The notes under the pieces are model-generated. The model saw nothing but the letters and a program-made list of their open reading frames with translations, made no database searches and was not told the origin of the DNA. From IMG/VR virus record IMGVR_UViG_3300025769_000423, positions 1 through 34,178 of that record: DNA of 34,178 nt, one strand, 5' to 3'. How positions within the stretch are numbered: the stretch's first letter is position 1; the number at the start of each line of letters is the position of its first letter. The position numbers and the translations under genes are program-made. Source of the DNA: a virus. This document shows, piece by piece, positions 1-9,100 of this stretch.

Positions 1-58
1 ATATACTGAGTTAGAATACGACCCAGGTGTAACTGTTGAAGAGCGCCAAAACAGTTAA
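1..58 (+). CDS. C-terminal end of a plus-strand protein (partial)
   Basis: A plus-strand frame is open from the window edge to a TAA at 56-58 and encodes a tail ending in LEYDPGVTVEERQNS. Only about 18 codons are visible, so no function can be given. It is supported as coding because it runs straight into a hairpin (67-97) and then meets the convergent late block, which is what the last gene of the rightward module would look like if the genome map is circular. It could also be a chance open frame. Confidence 0.45.
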   Translation, partial: YTELEYDPGVTVEERQNS

Positions 59-66
59 CCAGGTAC

Positions 67-97
67 CACACCCCTCCCCCTTAGGGGGGAGGGTGTG
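67..97. terminator. GC-rich hairpin between convergent transcription units
   Basis: Arms 67-80 and 84-97 pair over about 13 bp around a TTA loop, with one bulge. The position is right for a two-way terminator between the plus-strand gene ending at 58 and the minus-strand gene ending at 101. Neither strand has a good U-tract after the stem, so it is not a textbook rho-independent terminator. It shares the C-run/TTA/G-run core with the hairpins at 12680, 24920 and 32084. Confidence 0.6.
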
Positions 98-100
98 TGT

Positions 101-379
101 CTACCACTTAACTTTGTTAGCCCAGTACGCAGCAGAGGTCTTGCCCTTGGCAATGTTCTTACGGTGACGAGCTTTGAAGGACTTACGCTTAGCCTTCATG
201 CGGTCAGACTCACCAGACTTAGGCTTGCCCGCTGTGCTCGCACCCTTCTCGCCGAAGCGAATCATGCGCTCAGCTCCTGCCTCACGAACTAGTACAGCAT
301 GAGACTTCTTAGGGTGTCCTGGTGTACGCTTGGGTTTGTTTAAACCTGCAAACGTTTCACCCCTATACTTAATACTCAT
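101..379 (-). CDS. Small basic conserved phage protein, last gene of the late block
   Basis: A 92 aa, strongly basic protein of unknown function. The C-terminal half, with FKARHRKNIAKGK followed by SAAYWANKVKW, resembles a signature I recall from uncharacterised proteins in many podovirus-like genomes; that is from memory, not a search. The start ATG (379-377) overlaps the TGA of the upstream 101 aa gene as ATGA, so the two are probably translationally coupled. The Lys/Arg richness suggests nucleic-acid contact or a structural role, but that is inference. No membrane segment is visible. The gene ends just before the convergent hairpin at 67-97. Confidence 0.85.
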   Translation of the reverse strand: MSIKYRGETFAGLNKPKRTPGHPKKSHAVLVREAGAERMIRFGEKGASTAGKPKSGESDRMKAKRKSFKARHRKNIAKGKTSAAYWANKVKW

Positions 380-681
380 TTCTTTTTCTTTTTAGCTGCC
401 TCTTGCCTGGCAATCTTAAAAGCGTCTGGGTCTTTAGGGTTGTCACCGCCAGGTCTAAGGTGGTCCATCTTTGGATCAGGCTTAGCTGTCTTGGTTGGTA
501 TCTTTTGGTTCGGCCCTAAGATGCCTATCTTCTTAAACTTTTTTTCCATTACAGCTAAGCGTTTTAAATACGCAGCCATTTTAGCAGGAGGCAGTGCTGC
601 TAATGCAGCCTCGCTTAGGATTTCCCCCTGTAGTTTCTTTGTCTTGGGACCAAGTTCGTTGTTTGTTACATCACGAAACAT
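376..681 (-). CDS. Lysine-tailed hypothetical protein
   Basis: A 101 aa protein of unknown function. The N-terminal half contains an Ala/Leu-rich helical stretch (about residues 20-50, including a KRLAVMEKKFKK helix). The second half is Pro/Asp/Lys-rich and ends in KKKKK. GGAG lies a few bases before the ATG at 681, inside the overlapping frame that ends in TAA at 682-684. The Lys-tailed end is shared in style with the 39 aa peptide at 3031, which may mean similar DNA-facing or assembly roles. No known family is recognised. Confidence 0.75.
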   Translation of the reverse strand: MFRDVTNNELGPKTKKLQGEILSEAALAALPPAKMAAYLKRLAVMEKKFKKIGILGPNQKIPTKTAKPDPKMDHLRPGGDNPKDPDAFKIARQEAAKKKKK

Positions 682-897
682 TTACCATCTCCACTTCATC
701 CCTACGGTGCCTTCCCAATCGGTGGCTTCTCCCCAGGCAGCGCCTGCTGATAGCTGCGCTGTGAGGTCGAAGTCTCGTCCGAGCGTATGTCTAACAGCAG
801 CACCAGCATCCCACCGATGATGATTCCCAGTAAGAGAAAGATCAAGGCCGCCGCTATCGCCAGGACGTAGTATAACAGGGGGTATTATTCTGAGGGC
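682..897 (-). CDS. Start-less beta-rich open frame, candidate -1 frameshift extension of the holin-like gene
   Basis: Seventy-one codons are open in the -1 frame relative to the 73 aa holin-like gene, ending in TAA (682-684) that directly abuts the next ATG. Between its upstream stop and this stretch there is no ATG, GTG, TTG or CTG. The encoded sequence is coding-like, with alternating polar and hydrophobic residues (WDAGAAVRHTLG, DLTAQLSAGAAWG, DWEGTVGMKWRW) suggesting three beta strands and an aromatic C-terminus. The heptamer A_AAA_AAG at 903-897 sits in the correct register of the holin-like gene. A slip there would give a 141 aa fusion. The alternatives are a homopolymer error, a non-standard ATA start, or a non-coding frame. 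Confidence 0.4.
   Translation of the reverse strand, partial: ALRIIPPVILRPGDSGGLDLSLTGNHHRWDAGAAVRHTLGRDFDLTAQLSAGAAWGEATDWEGTVGMKWRW
702..884 (-). CDS. Possible small membrane protein in the holin frame after its stop codon
   Basis: Directly after the TAA (885-887) of the holin-like gene the same frame stays open for 60 codons to TAG (702-704). It encodes a strong transmembrane helix (LAIAAALIFLLLGIIIGG followed by MLVLLL) and a short polar, Pro-containing tail. An N-in membrane anchor with a short periplasmic tail is the layout of an inner-membrane spanin subunit, but it is very short for one. There is no ATG before the helix; CTG (878 or 863) or TTG (845) would be needed, or readthrough of TAA. 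It overlaps the -1 frame at 682-897, and at most one of the two may be real. Confidence 0.3.
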   Translation of the reverse strand, partial: YPLLYYVLAIAAALIFLLLGIIIGGMLVLLLDIRSDETSTSQRSYQQALPGEKPPIGKAP

Positions 898-1106
898 TTT
901 TTTGCAGTGGAAGCGGCTGCCTCCAGGGCAGCCCGCTTCTGTTTAGCTACGTCTTCCATGCTGATACCAAGCACACCAGACACAGCGCCGATGACTGAAG
1001 CAACGATAGCTTCGGTCGGCAGGTCAGGAAAGAAATGCTTAGCTAACACAGGGAGGAGGGCTGCTAGTACAGACAGCCACAGCTTACGACTCTTCATCTT
1101 GTTCAT
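885..1106 (-). CDS. Putative holin (two hydrophobic segments)
   Basis: A 73 aa protein with a basic N-terminus (MNKMKSRK), a hydrophobic segment at about residues 9-27 (WLSVLAALLPVLAKHFFP), a turn (DLPTE), a second segment at about 33-49 (AIVASVIGAVSGVLGIS), and a charged helical tail. The size, topology and place two genes after an M15 endolysin fit a small class II-like phage holin, which would permeabilise the inner membrane at lysis. The start ATG follows the previous TAA by two bases, with only a weak ribosome site. The last codons contain the slippery heptamer described in the overlapping entry. Other membrane roles are possible. Confidence 0.65.
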   Translation of the reverse strand: MNKMKSRKLWLSVLAALLPVLAKHFFPDLPTEAIVASVIGAVSGVLGISMEDVAKQKRAALEAAASTAKKPSE

Positions 1107-1108
1107 CT

Positions 1109-1663
1109 TTAATACGACTTTTCTTTTTTAGGTTTTCGATTGGGTTGTGACATCTCTTTTGTAGATGGCTGCGACTGCTCTGTAATTCTCTTGCCAGGTT
1201 TAAAGCCGGCTTCGTCTTGAAAGATTCTAATTTCTCTCTTGTCCATCTTAATTGGCTTGCGCTTTTTCATGCGAGCCTTCACCGCTTTAACTTTATCTGC
1301 GATCTTTTTCTTCTTTGTAATCTTAGGAAGAATAGGAATTGTTCGCACAACCTTTTTCTTTTTTGGCCCATCACTAGGGTCATCATACTTTTTCGTCTGT
1401 TGATGAGGTCCTGTTTTGTTATGAGGTACATATTGTGGAGGCTTAAGCTTCTTTATTGCCATGCGTTCGGCTTCAGTCTTGCCATCGTCTGGTCCTTTGC
1501 CGACACCATACAGATCATCGTCAGTATAATTCTTTCGGTCCTCAGGCTTAATAGGCTCACCGTATTTATCAGTCGGTTGATTGCGCCGGCTGTTCATTTT
1601 CTTTTTGGTTTTACGCATGCGCTTTTTCATTTCCGCATTACTATAAAGAGATCTGCTAGCCAT
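1109..1663 (-). CDS. Highly basic lysine-rich protein of unknown function
   Basis: A 184 aa protein very rich in Lys, Arg and Pro with no clear globular core. Basic clusters occur near residues 13-25 (KKRMRKTKKKMNS), in the middle (PKKKKVVRTIPILPKITKKKKIADKVKAVKARMKKRKPIKMDKREI) and at the C-terminus. It is probably disordered and DNA- or RNA-binding, though that is inferred from composition only. The start overlaps the endolysin stop by one base (TAATG), so expression is coupled to lysis genes. No family is recognised. Confidence 0.75.
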   Translation of the reverse strand: MASRSLYSNAEMKKRMRKTKKKMNSRRNQPTDKYGEPIKPEDRKNYTDDDLYGVGKGPDDGKTEAERMAIKKLKPPQYVPHNKTGPHQQTKKYDDPSDGPKKKKVVRTIPILPKITKKKKIADKVKAVKARMKKRKPIKMDKREIRIFQDEAGFKPGKRITEQSQPSTKEMSQPNRKPKKEKSY

Positions 1664-2046
1664 TACTTGCTCCGGTGGTCCCAGCGTGCTGGGTTTAATC
1701 TAATGTCGTAGTGAGTAAAGGAGTTGTACCTTCCAAGCCCACCATTAGGAATGCGATTGTGTTCCATCAAGCCAAGGATCGTATCCTGTAGTTTGTCGGG
1801 CGTGACCTCTGCACTAACCAAGTCGGCTGCCATGCTCTCAAGGTGTAGGCTTTGCGATGCTCCGCCTACCTTCTTGTTGTGCTTCGGGCATCGGTACGCA
1901 CTGTTGATCTTCAGTGGTCCTACTAGATCCCTGATACGTTGCAGTTCCCACGCCAGATGACGTGCGATATGCTCGTTCCCAATGGTTCCGCAACACTTGC
2001 AACGGAACTCGATCGGACTGAAGTTCGGAGGCCAGCCGGGTGTCAT
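1663..2046 (-). CDS. Endolysin, M15-type peptidase
   Basis: A 127 aa zinc peptidase predicted to cut peptidoglycan stem peptides at lysis. The pattern matches the compact M15_3 class: SQSLHLESMAAD gives Zn ligands H68 and D75, and GGLGRYNSFTHYDIR gives H112 followed by D114, with the typical NPARW ending. The usual Gly in SxHxxGxAxD is replaced (S71/M72), a mild deviation. The N-terminal CKCCG (16-20) and YRC/H (51-56) are typical of these proteins. There is no signal peptide, so release needs a holin; the 73 aa protein downstream is the best candidate. The TGATG overlap with the upstream gene implies coupling. Confidence 0.9.
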   Translation of the reverse strand: MTPGWPPNFSPIEFRCKCCGTIGNEHIARHLAWELQRIRDLVGPLKINSAYRCPKHNKKVGGASQSLHLESMAADLVSAEVTPDKLQDTILGLMEHNRIPNGGLGRYNSFTHYDIRLNPARWDHRSK

Positions 2047-2336
2047 CAGAATTCCACAAGGGTATAGACTGCTGTTTCGGTGTCATCATTTAAATAAATG
2101 GTAACGCCAGGCTGCATAGCCAGGGTCAGTGCTGCGCCAGGCTGGAGTAGGATACCCGTAGTAACATGCTCCTTGGTACCAACATACATGTTAACCGGCC
2201 CATGGTTTGATACAGTTACAGTACCATCTCGACCAGCAACAACATCATGCTTTGAAGTAGATCCTGATCCCACAGTAGCAAGTGTAGTCGTGGTTGATGC
2301 TGACCAGACAGGGTTGTTCTTATTTAAAAAGCTCAT
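2046..2336 (-). CDS. Small beta-rich protein, possible decoration or tail accessory
   Basis: A 96 aa protein without a recognised family. The sequence is Thr/Val/Gly-rich with short alternating strands (DGTVTVSNHGPVNMYVG, AALTLAMQPGVTIYL), suggesting a single small beta sandwich such as those found in head decoration or fibre-tip proteins. It starts at ATG 2336 with AGGA upstream, eight bases after the LamG-like gene ends, and shares one base with the endolysin start (TGATG). Position between a LamG-like protein and the lysis gene fits a virion accessory role; this is inference. Confidence 0.75.
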   Translation of the reverse strand: MSFLNKNNPVWSASTTTTLATVGSGSTSKHDVVAGRDGTVTVSNHGPVNMYVGTKEHVTTGILLQPGAALTLAMQPGVTIYLNDDTETAVYTLVEF

Positions 2337-2344
2337 CGTTCTTC

Positions 2345-3034
2345 CTATGGATGCGCCGGCTTGCCGGCATGATAGTCTCTAAGTATTTCGTCAGCGCTTA
2401 GCGCTCGACCATAAAACCGAACGGTATCAATGTCGCCTGTAAAGTAATCATCAGTGTTACCACCTAATTGATGACGACCAGCTTCTGTGTTGATTGATCC
2501 CCACGACGACACGGGAAGACCTTGACCGATCTTTGTAGAGCGAACAATGCCATCGACGTAATAGTAAGCGTTTGAGTTGCTTGCATCGAGTACAAGCACA
2601 GCCATGTGATATGTTCCTGTGTTGTAGGCACCGCTTGCTTGTGGGTTTGTATAACCATGAGGAGCAAGACCGTTAAAAACAAAACTCTGAGCTAGCCCTG
2701 TGTCGTCAGTTTGAGCCAATAAAAAGCACCTAGTGCCCGTGATAGAATCTCGGCTAACGATGCGCTCGTTTCCCTGCGTAGGTGGATCAACGCTTTGCCT
2801 GTACCAAGCGACCACGCTAAAGTCGGTGGCAAACTCTAGCTTAGCAGGGTCGCCAAAGCTTACGAAGGACTCGCCATTGAAAGCCGGCCAAGTAAAAGCA
2901 GCGCCGATAGTATTGTCTGTCCCATTAGCAGGCGTCGGCATTAGGTCGTGCCAGGTCGTGCCACCGTGACTCAGCCGCTCGTAGCGAGCGGTTGCGTCAC
3001 CGGTAGGTACTGGCTGTAGAAGAAACGGATTCAC
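2345..3034 (-). CDS. LamG/concanavalin-like beta-sandwich virion protein
   Basis: A 229 aa protein with the hallmarks of a LamG-like (concanavalin A-like) jelly roll: SFGDPAKLEFATDFSVVAWYR, then a mid-region with YHMAVLVLDASNSNAYYYVDGIV, and the closing DIDTVRFYGRALSADEILRDYHAG typical of this fold. Such domains bind carbohydrates or protein surfaces and occur in phage tail or head decoration proteins, so receptor or glycan contact is plausible. The start is GTG at 3034-3032, overlapping the TGA of the 39 aa gene as GTGA, which argues for coupled translation. Whether it sits on the tail or the head cannot be told. Confidence 0.8.
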   Translation of the reverse strand: MNPFLLQPVPTGDATARYERLSHGGTTWHDLMPTPANGTDNTIGAAFTWPAFNGESFVSFGDPAKLEFATDFSVVAWYRQSVDPPTQGNERIVSRDSITGTRCFLLAQTDDTGLAQSFVFNGLAPHGYTNPQASGAYNTGTYHMAVLVLDASNSNAYYYVDGIVRSTKIGQGLPVSSWGSINTEAGRHQLGGNTDDYFTGDIDTVRFYGRALSADEILRDYHAGKPAHP

Positions 3035-3150
3035 TTCTTCTTCTTTGGCTCAGCTTTTTTCTTAGCTGTTTTCTTTGGCGCTTCAGGTTCGGGAACCTCA
3101 ACGTTTACTGGAGTGGCACCAGGCCCAACATAAATAACTTTAGTAGCCAT
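3031..3150 (-). CDS. 39 aa peptide with Lys-rich tail
   Basis: A short reading frame between the giant protein and the LamG-like protein. ATG at 3150-3148 begins one base after the giant gene's TAG, with an AAAGG ribosome site inside that gene's last codons; TGA (3033-3031) overlaps the next GTG start. The peptide begins MATKVIYVGPGATPVNVEVP and ends in a PKKTAKKKAEPKKKK tail. The exact fit between neighbours and good ribosome site support it being real. Function unknown; the form (short beta part plus basic tail) resembles small phage proteins that bind an acidic or nucleic-acid partner. Confidence 0.75.
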   Translation of the reverse strand: MATKVIYVGPGATPVNVEVPEPEAPKKTAKKKAEPKKKK

Positions 3151-3151
3151 G

Positions 3152-6100
3152 CTACTTTACCTTTCTTGCAGCAGCTGCTGCCTTTTCTCTTGCAGCGCTT
3201 GCATCAAAGTCTCTTTTCCTTTGACGACCAAGCCTACCCATTTGTCTTTCTGCCTTATCCCATCTCATCTTTTTAGATTTCATTTCGGTTTTAAAATCTC
3301 GATCAAGATTAAACGGGATGTCCAACTTAAGCTTACGCCTATAGTCAAGATCAGTTCTAATAGACTGGTGATACTCTTGCAACACCGAGATAATGTGATC
3401 AATTCTTAGCTCTGAAAGACCGTTGGCATCAACTGTAGCACGGTTCTTTATCGGGTCTTTGTACTCTGTATTGTCTATTAGGTTTCTTCGCAGCCCATCC
3501 TTTAAGGCTTTGATGTATGGATTCATTTGGTTTTCATCGAGGAGCATCGCCCTTCGGGCGCTGGTCCTCGCTATGACTGACGCAGTATAAGTATCAAGAT
3601 ACTTTAACTGACTATCATAACCATCTTTATCTGCTCGCTCTGCAAAAGTCTCACCCCCAAGGTAAGGCTCTTCGCCTGTTGAAAGAACCCAGTTGCCTCG
3701 GCGCTTTGCTAAGGCAAGGTCATCATCGGCTTTGATCTGATTCCTATAGGGAGAAACATATCCACCCGGATCAATTAAGTTTGATCGGGCAAGGAAGGTC
3801 TTTGCTACCTGTGTATTGTTAACACCCAAAAACATTTGAGGTGTTTTAGATACAAGGATCTGTGCTTTTTCTGTTGCGGTTTTAGCATCATACATATCCC
3901 GCCAGATAGAAGCGATAAAACCACCAGTCATATTTCCAATAGCTAAGTAGTCTTCTGTCGTAAGAGTTTGACCTGAGTTAACAAGCCCCATGAAGTAATC
4001 AACTTCGGCGTTTGCGGAAGTAGGAATCTCTTGGAAACCACCACCTTGTCCTGGAGTTGCAACCACTGTCATCGGGTCATAGTTAGCAATCTTTTCTTGT
4101 TTTGTTTTGTCGAAGCTATCAAGCCAATCAGTCATCTTCTCTGCTAGCAGGGCCTCAAAAGAAAATAAGTTATCATGAATAAGCTTAGACATTTCCATTG
4201 GGTTGCCATTGCGCCAACTCAAAAGCCTTGCCTCATTGTATGCGCTTGACTCGGTAGCTAAAAGAGATGGCGTACCTCGTTGGCTTTTTGATTTACCCAT
4301 TAACTCAAGATCGTTTGAGTGAGGATAGGCAAAGCTCTGAACAGTAGTAAGGTAAGCGTATTGCCTTAGCGCTTTACTAGCATTTAGCTTTCCAAGTTTC
4401 ATTGCTGCGCCTGCGCTGTTTGTCTTAATGTCATTACGGAACATGTTATCAAGCAACGTGTTTGCAACAACGCCTTTCTTTACGCCAATGATATCACTGG
4501 CAATTGCGGGGAAGGAGATGAAAGGATTAACAAGAGCGCTAAAGCCACCGAGCTTTCCGACTCGAGCAGCCTGAACAATTCGTGGCACGTTTCTGTAGTT
4601 AAAAATCCGACCAAAGGTTCTTCGTGCTGCCCATGATGCAATGGTCTTATCAACAAAGGGATCTTCCTTTGAAGGGTATTGTTTTTCTCGGCGCTTAGTA
4701 ATCCGATAGATACCTTTTTTGTCTTTATAAAGTTTGGTGTCGCCACGCTGAGAAGTCTGGAAACTAATGTGGTCACCAGGCTCAAGTGAATCAAGTAACT
4801 CGTACCCTTCAATTGCTTCTCTTAGTACCTCTGCTTTGCGGGGAAGGTTGTCACCTTTCTGATAAAGGTCCTGCCAAAGCTGCTCGTAAAACTCACCGGC
4901 TTTATAGACAGGAGACTCTTTCATTTTTTGCCAGGCCTTTTTGTCGCCAAGCTTTGTCGTGCTTAAGAAGTCACCAAGCCCACGGCCCTGCGTTTCAACA
5001 GTAACCATGTCCATCAAATCAATACCTGTGAACCGATCAATAGCATCCATTGCTTTAAGGTATCGCTGCGTTTCCTTGCTGAAGCTTCCAAGGTTTTCAC
5101 GGTACCATTTAGGGTTTTCTTTATAGGTTTTAAAGAGACTGTTGGTTGCCCAGATTCTAAAAACAATCGAAGGAACACTTTCGCCAGTAGTCATAGAGAT
5201 AGCAATCAAGTTACCTGCAATGTTTCCGCCCTGGGTAAGTAAAGACTTAACTGTAATGCCGCCCTTAACCATGCTCTGGAATGCAGCACCTAAGTTTGAC
5301 ATGTCTTTAGTTAGCTGAGCATCCCATGCCATGCCCTGTCTAATCTCAGGGTGCCACTGAATGTCATTAACGACATCGGGGATCAGCTCTTGAGGAGCTG
5401 ATGCCCCTTCGTTAATGGGCCGGCCCTGCATATCTTTGCGACCTGTTGGGTTTAGATCCGTTAACCTAGCTTCTCTAATGCCAGCTTCTCCGGCTTGGGT
5501 ATAAGTACGGAAACCTTCTGGGTCCAGGTTATCAAACAAGCTGCGCATGGGACCAAGCGCCTCACCTTCGCCAAGCATTTCTCGGCTAGCGTTTTGGATA
5601 GCTACCCGCAGAGTTTCAAAGGGCTGCTGCCATTTAATATCTGTTGAGTAAGTGCCGTCCCATAGCCCCTGGATAATCCCACCTAGATCTTTCTCAGGAC
5701 GATCAAAGAAAGAAGAGAAACGATCTACCGAATTAGAGATGTCCATCCACAGGCTGCCCGGCTTTGCTCGCTTATCTTTTTGCCAGCCCTTACCAAAGAT
5801 TTGGTTTAGTTCTTTGTCAGAAATATCCAGCTTGTATCTGTTGCCATTGTCATCGAGCAGGTCTGGGATCTTATGAAGCTCATCCATTTTTAGGTTGTGC
5901 TTGTTTGCAATTTGGTTTTCCATTCGCTGCCTATAAAGACGCTGAAGCTCTTTGACTGCGTAGGTTACATCGCCCTTCATCCATGCACTAAGATCTTTGT
6001 TGGTTACTTTCTCTACCGATGCTGTGGTTACTGCTGCTCCGGTATCTTTATTATAAGTCTCAAAGTAATTGTCTCTTGGCTCCATCATATCTAATTCTTT

Positions 6101-9100
6101 ATTATAGAACTCTTTCATGAATCGAAGGAGCCTATTAGGCAGGGACTTAATAGGTGTCCCATCAAAGATATTATAAAATGCAATCTTAGACATAGCCTCG
6201 GGGATAGTGTCCCCATAACTTACATCTACCATCGACATGTAACCACGATGAAGATTGTGCAAGTTGCTCATCTTTACGCCCGCTGCGTACTGACCATGGA
6301 ATCTTTTAAACGCTCCCATCTGATGGGCTTTGCGTTCTTTATTCTTTAAGCCGCCAAAGACTTCGGGGATAATCTGATAAAGATCATAGGTTCTTTTAAA
6401 CCTACCACCACCAACTTCCATTCCAGCGTCATAAAAGAACTCGAGATACCGAGGCACGTCACGCAGGGCTAAGCCGCCTTCAACTGAAAACTTGTCAGTC
6501 GTAGGCGCTTTAGCTTTAGAGTGAGGAGCAGCCATTGGCTTGGCTCTAAATGGAACTTCGTTACTCTTTAGCCAGCTTAAGCTAGCCAGTTTAAGTCTTG
6601 CGACTTCGCTGTCTGGCAAAGAAGTTTTGTGTGCTGCTTGGTAGTCTCGCTGTGCTCTTTCCACAACGTGCTCGACAACCTTCATCTTAAAGCCGTCGTC
6701 AAGTAGGATGCCATGCCCACCGTTCTCGTTCCAGATTTCCATTAGCGCAGCAGTCCAGGACCGCTGCTCTCCAAGGGACTTCCCTTGGCGCTGCATATCG
6801 CTAACGAAATCTTTTACCCAAGCTGTGTATTCTTTTGACCAGCCACTATCCAAGCTCATAATAAGAGGGCTGCGTTGTGGCACCTGACCGGGCTCGCTAA
6901 ACAATGCACCACTGTGAATAAGCCGTTGCTTTAAATAGCTTCTGTCCTGTTCGGTTAGTGTAGTGTCTCCGATTTGCCTTTCAATTCCTTTGGCTCGCTC
7001 GACTTGGATTCCTTCTTGCTCATCAAGGATCTTGCTTAGAGCGTATTGCTCTGACGGATTTAAATCAGAATCAGCAAGGCGTTTCCGTGCTTTGTTAAAG
7101 CTGGTAATGCCGCCCTTTTTAATAGCATCCCTAATAAGATAGAACTCACGCTTGAACCGTTTAGGAAGCGGCACTCGATAACTTGTTAGGTCTTGACCCA
7201 ACCGAATAGCGCTTTCTGCAACGCTGTAATAAACATTAGCTTCTGTTCCTTTTGTAGCTACGCTTTCTTCAAGAGCTTTCTTTAGTTGCGAAGACACATA
7301 ATCAAGAGCCCCTGCCCATTCATTCTTAGCGATGCGATCCCACATATTGTAAATGGGATTCCCGTTAACTGATTCATTCCAAATGCCTGGGATCTCTAGC
7401 GATTGGGCCAGTCGAATGTTCTGCTCATTCTTAATGTAGTCACGTCGGAGTTTTCCTGTCGGGTCTTTGACATCAAGACTGTCTAGTAGCTCTTGCCTCT
7501 TTGTGGTTTCGCTTAAGGCTTGAGCTAAATCCTCTGGTAGTTTGCGACCTTTTTTAATTGCGTTGCGAATAAGAACGGGCAGAGCATTCAGTCTTCTTTT
7601 GATCTGAGCACCAAGGTCAGAAACCCGCTTTGATCCTGGAATGTTTCTAGTTGTTCCACGCTGTGTCAGCGCTCTGTTTCCTGCTGTGCCCCTAAGCGGA
7701 GTAAAGTCCTCAAGCCACTCAGCCTTAACAACGCCTTCAACAAACTGAGTTAGTACCTCCGCTATAACTACGGCCTTTTCATCTAGTGCTTGCGCTCTTT
7801 CTTTAACATTTCTGTTGTAGCTTTGGACCTCTTCAGAGCTAAGCGTTCTTTCTTTCTGGGTTTTTTCAAAGGCTTTAATGTTTTCATTCGCAACATTAAC
7901 ACGTCGGTCAAACTCTTTAATGACAGGGGTAAGCTTAGTAGCAATATACTTTTTAGCCGAAGCAGATTTCCCTGAGCCAAGCATCTCAGTAACTAGAGTC
8001 CCATCTTCAATTGCTTGAAGCTCTTCTACCGGTGTGCCCTCGCGACCATAAGGCCGATCAATCCCAGCGGATTCCATAATCTCTTTACGGATTCGGCCGA
8101 TCAATTTCTTTTGGAGAGGCAGCGGAAGGTTTGCGCTAACAATTCTAGCGGCAAGATCTTGCGCCTGTGTTCCTTGCTGACCTCTAAGTTTACCAGATTT
8201 TTTTGCGGCAATATGTTTCTTTGCCATCTCTCCGATCTCTTTATCGAAGCTACGGTAAACTTCCTGCTCTGACTTGGGCTTGCCCTTAGTCTTGTAGCGC
8301 TTTTTGCTTTTACTTCTTTTGGGTTTAGGTGCGATTCGATTAAGAATTGCTCTTGATCGAGCATCTCCAGCTTTAGCTTTAGCTGTAAGATTCTTAACTA
8401 TTGCTTGTCCCCTCTTACTCTTAAGAACAAACTTCCTTTTTTTCTTTGCAGGCTTTGCGTCTGCATCTGTTGTTGCTTCAACTTTTTTAGGTTTTTCTTT
8501 TTGGAAAGACATGAGCTTGGGATCTTTCATCCCGGCTTCAACCACGGCTTCGTTTAAAGACTTAACCTGACCAGGAGAAAGCTCTCCTTTGGCTTCAATG
8601 TATTCTCCGAGCTTGCTTGCAGCAGCTAGCCCGGAAGGATCACCAATAGTTTCTTCTTTGTTGCCTTTACCAAAGCGCCGCTCGATAGCTTTTTTTCGGG
8701 CAGTGGCTGTCTTCTGGTCAACAGATCCCTCCCATGCGTGCTCAGCTCGGCTAAGAAGTTCTTTGCTGTCAGCATCTCGTCTCGCTCTATCAAGGAGCGA
8801 GCGAGCAGAAGGAAGATTGCTTTGGCTAGTAACAGATCTAAAGTTTTCTTTTTCTTGGCGGATGATGTCATCAATAAGATCGCTACGCTTTAATCTTTTC
8901 CTGACTACAATTTGGCGCTGCTCACTGCGCGCTGAAATCTCACTAGGACTTACGCCTTGAGTCTCAGCCATTTGCTCAACGTCGTATGATTCAGGGTCAA
9001 GTTTGCGTGAGTTGTTTTTCTCTTCAACCCAATTAAAAATGTCCTGTTTTGTTTTGAGCTTATCTAACTCAGCTTTTAATTTTCGAGTATTAAGTTTTGT

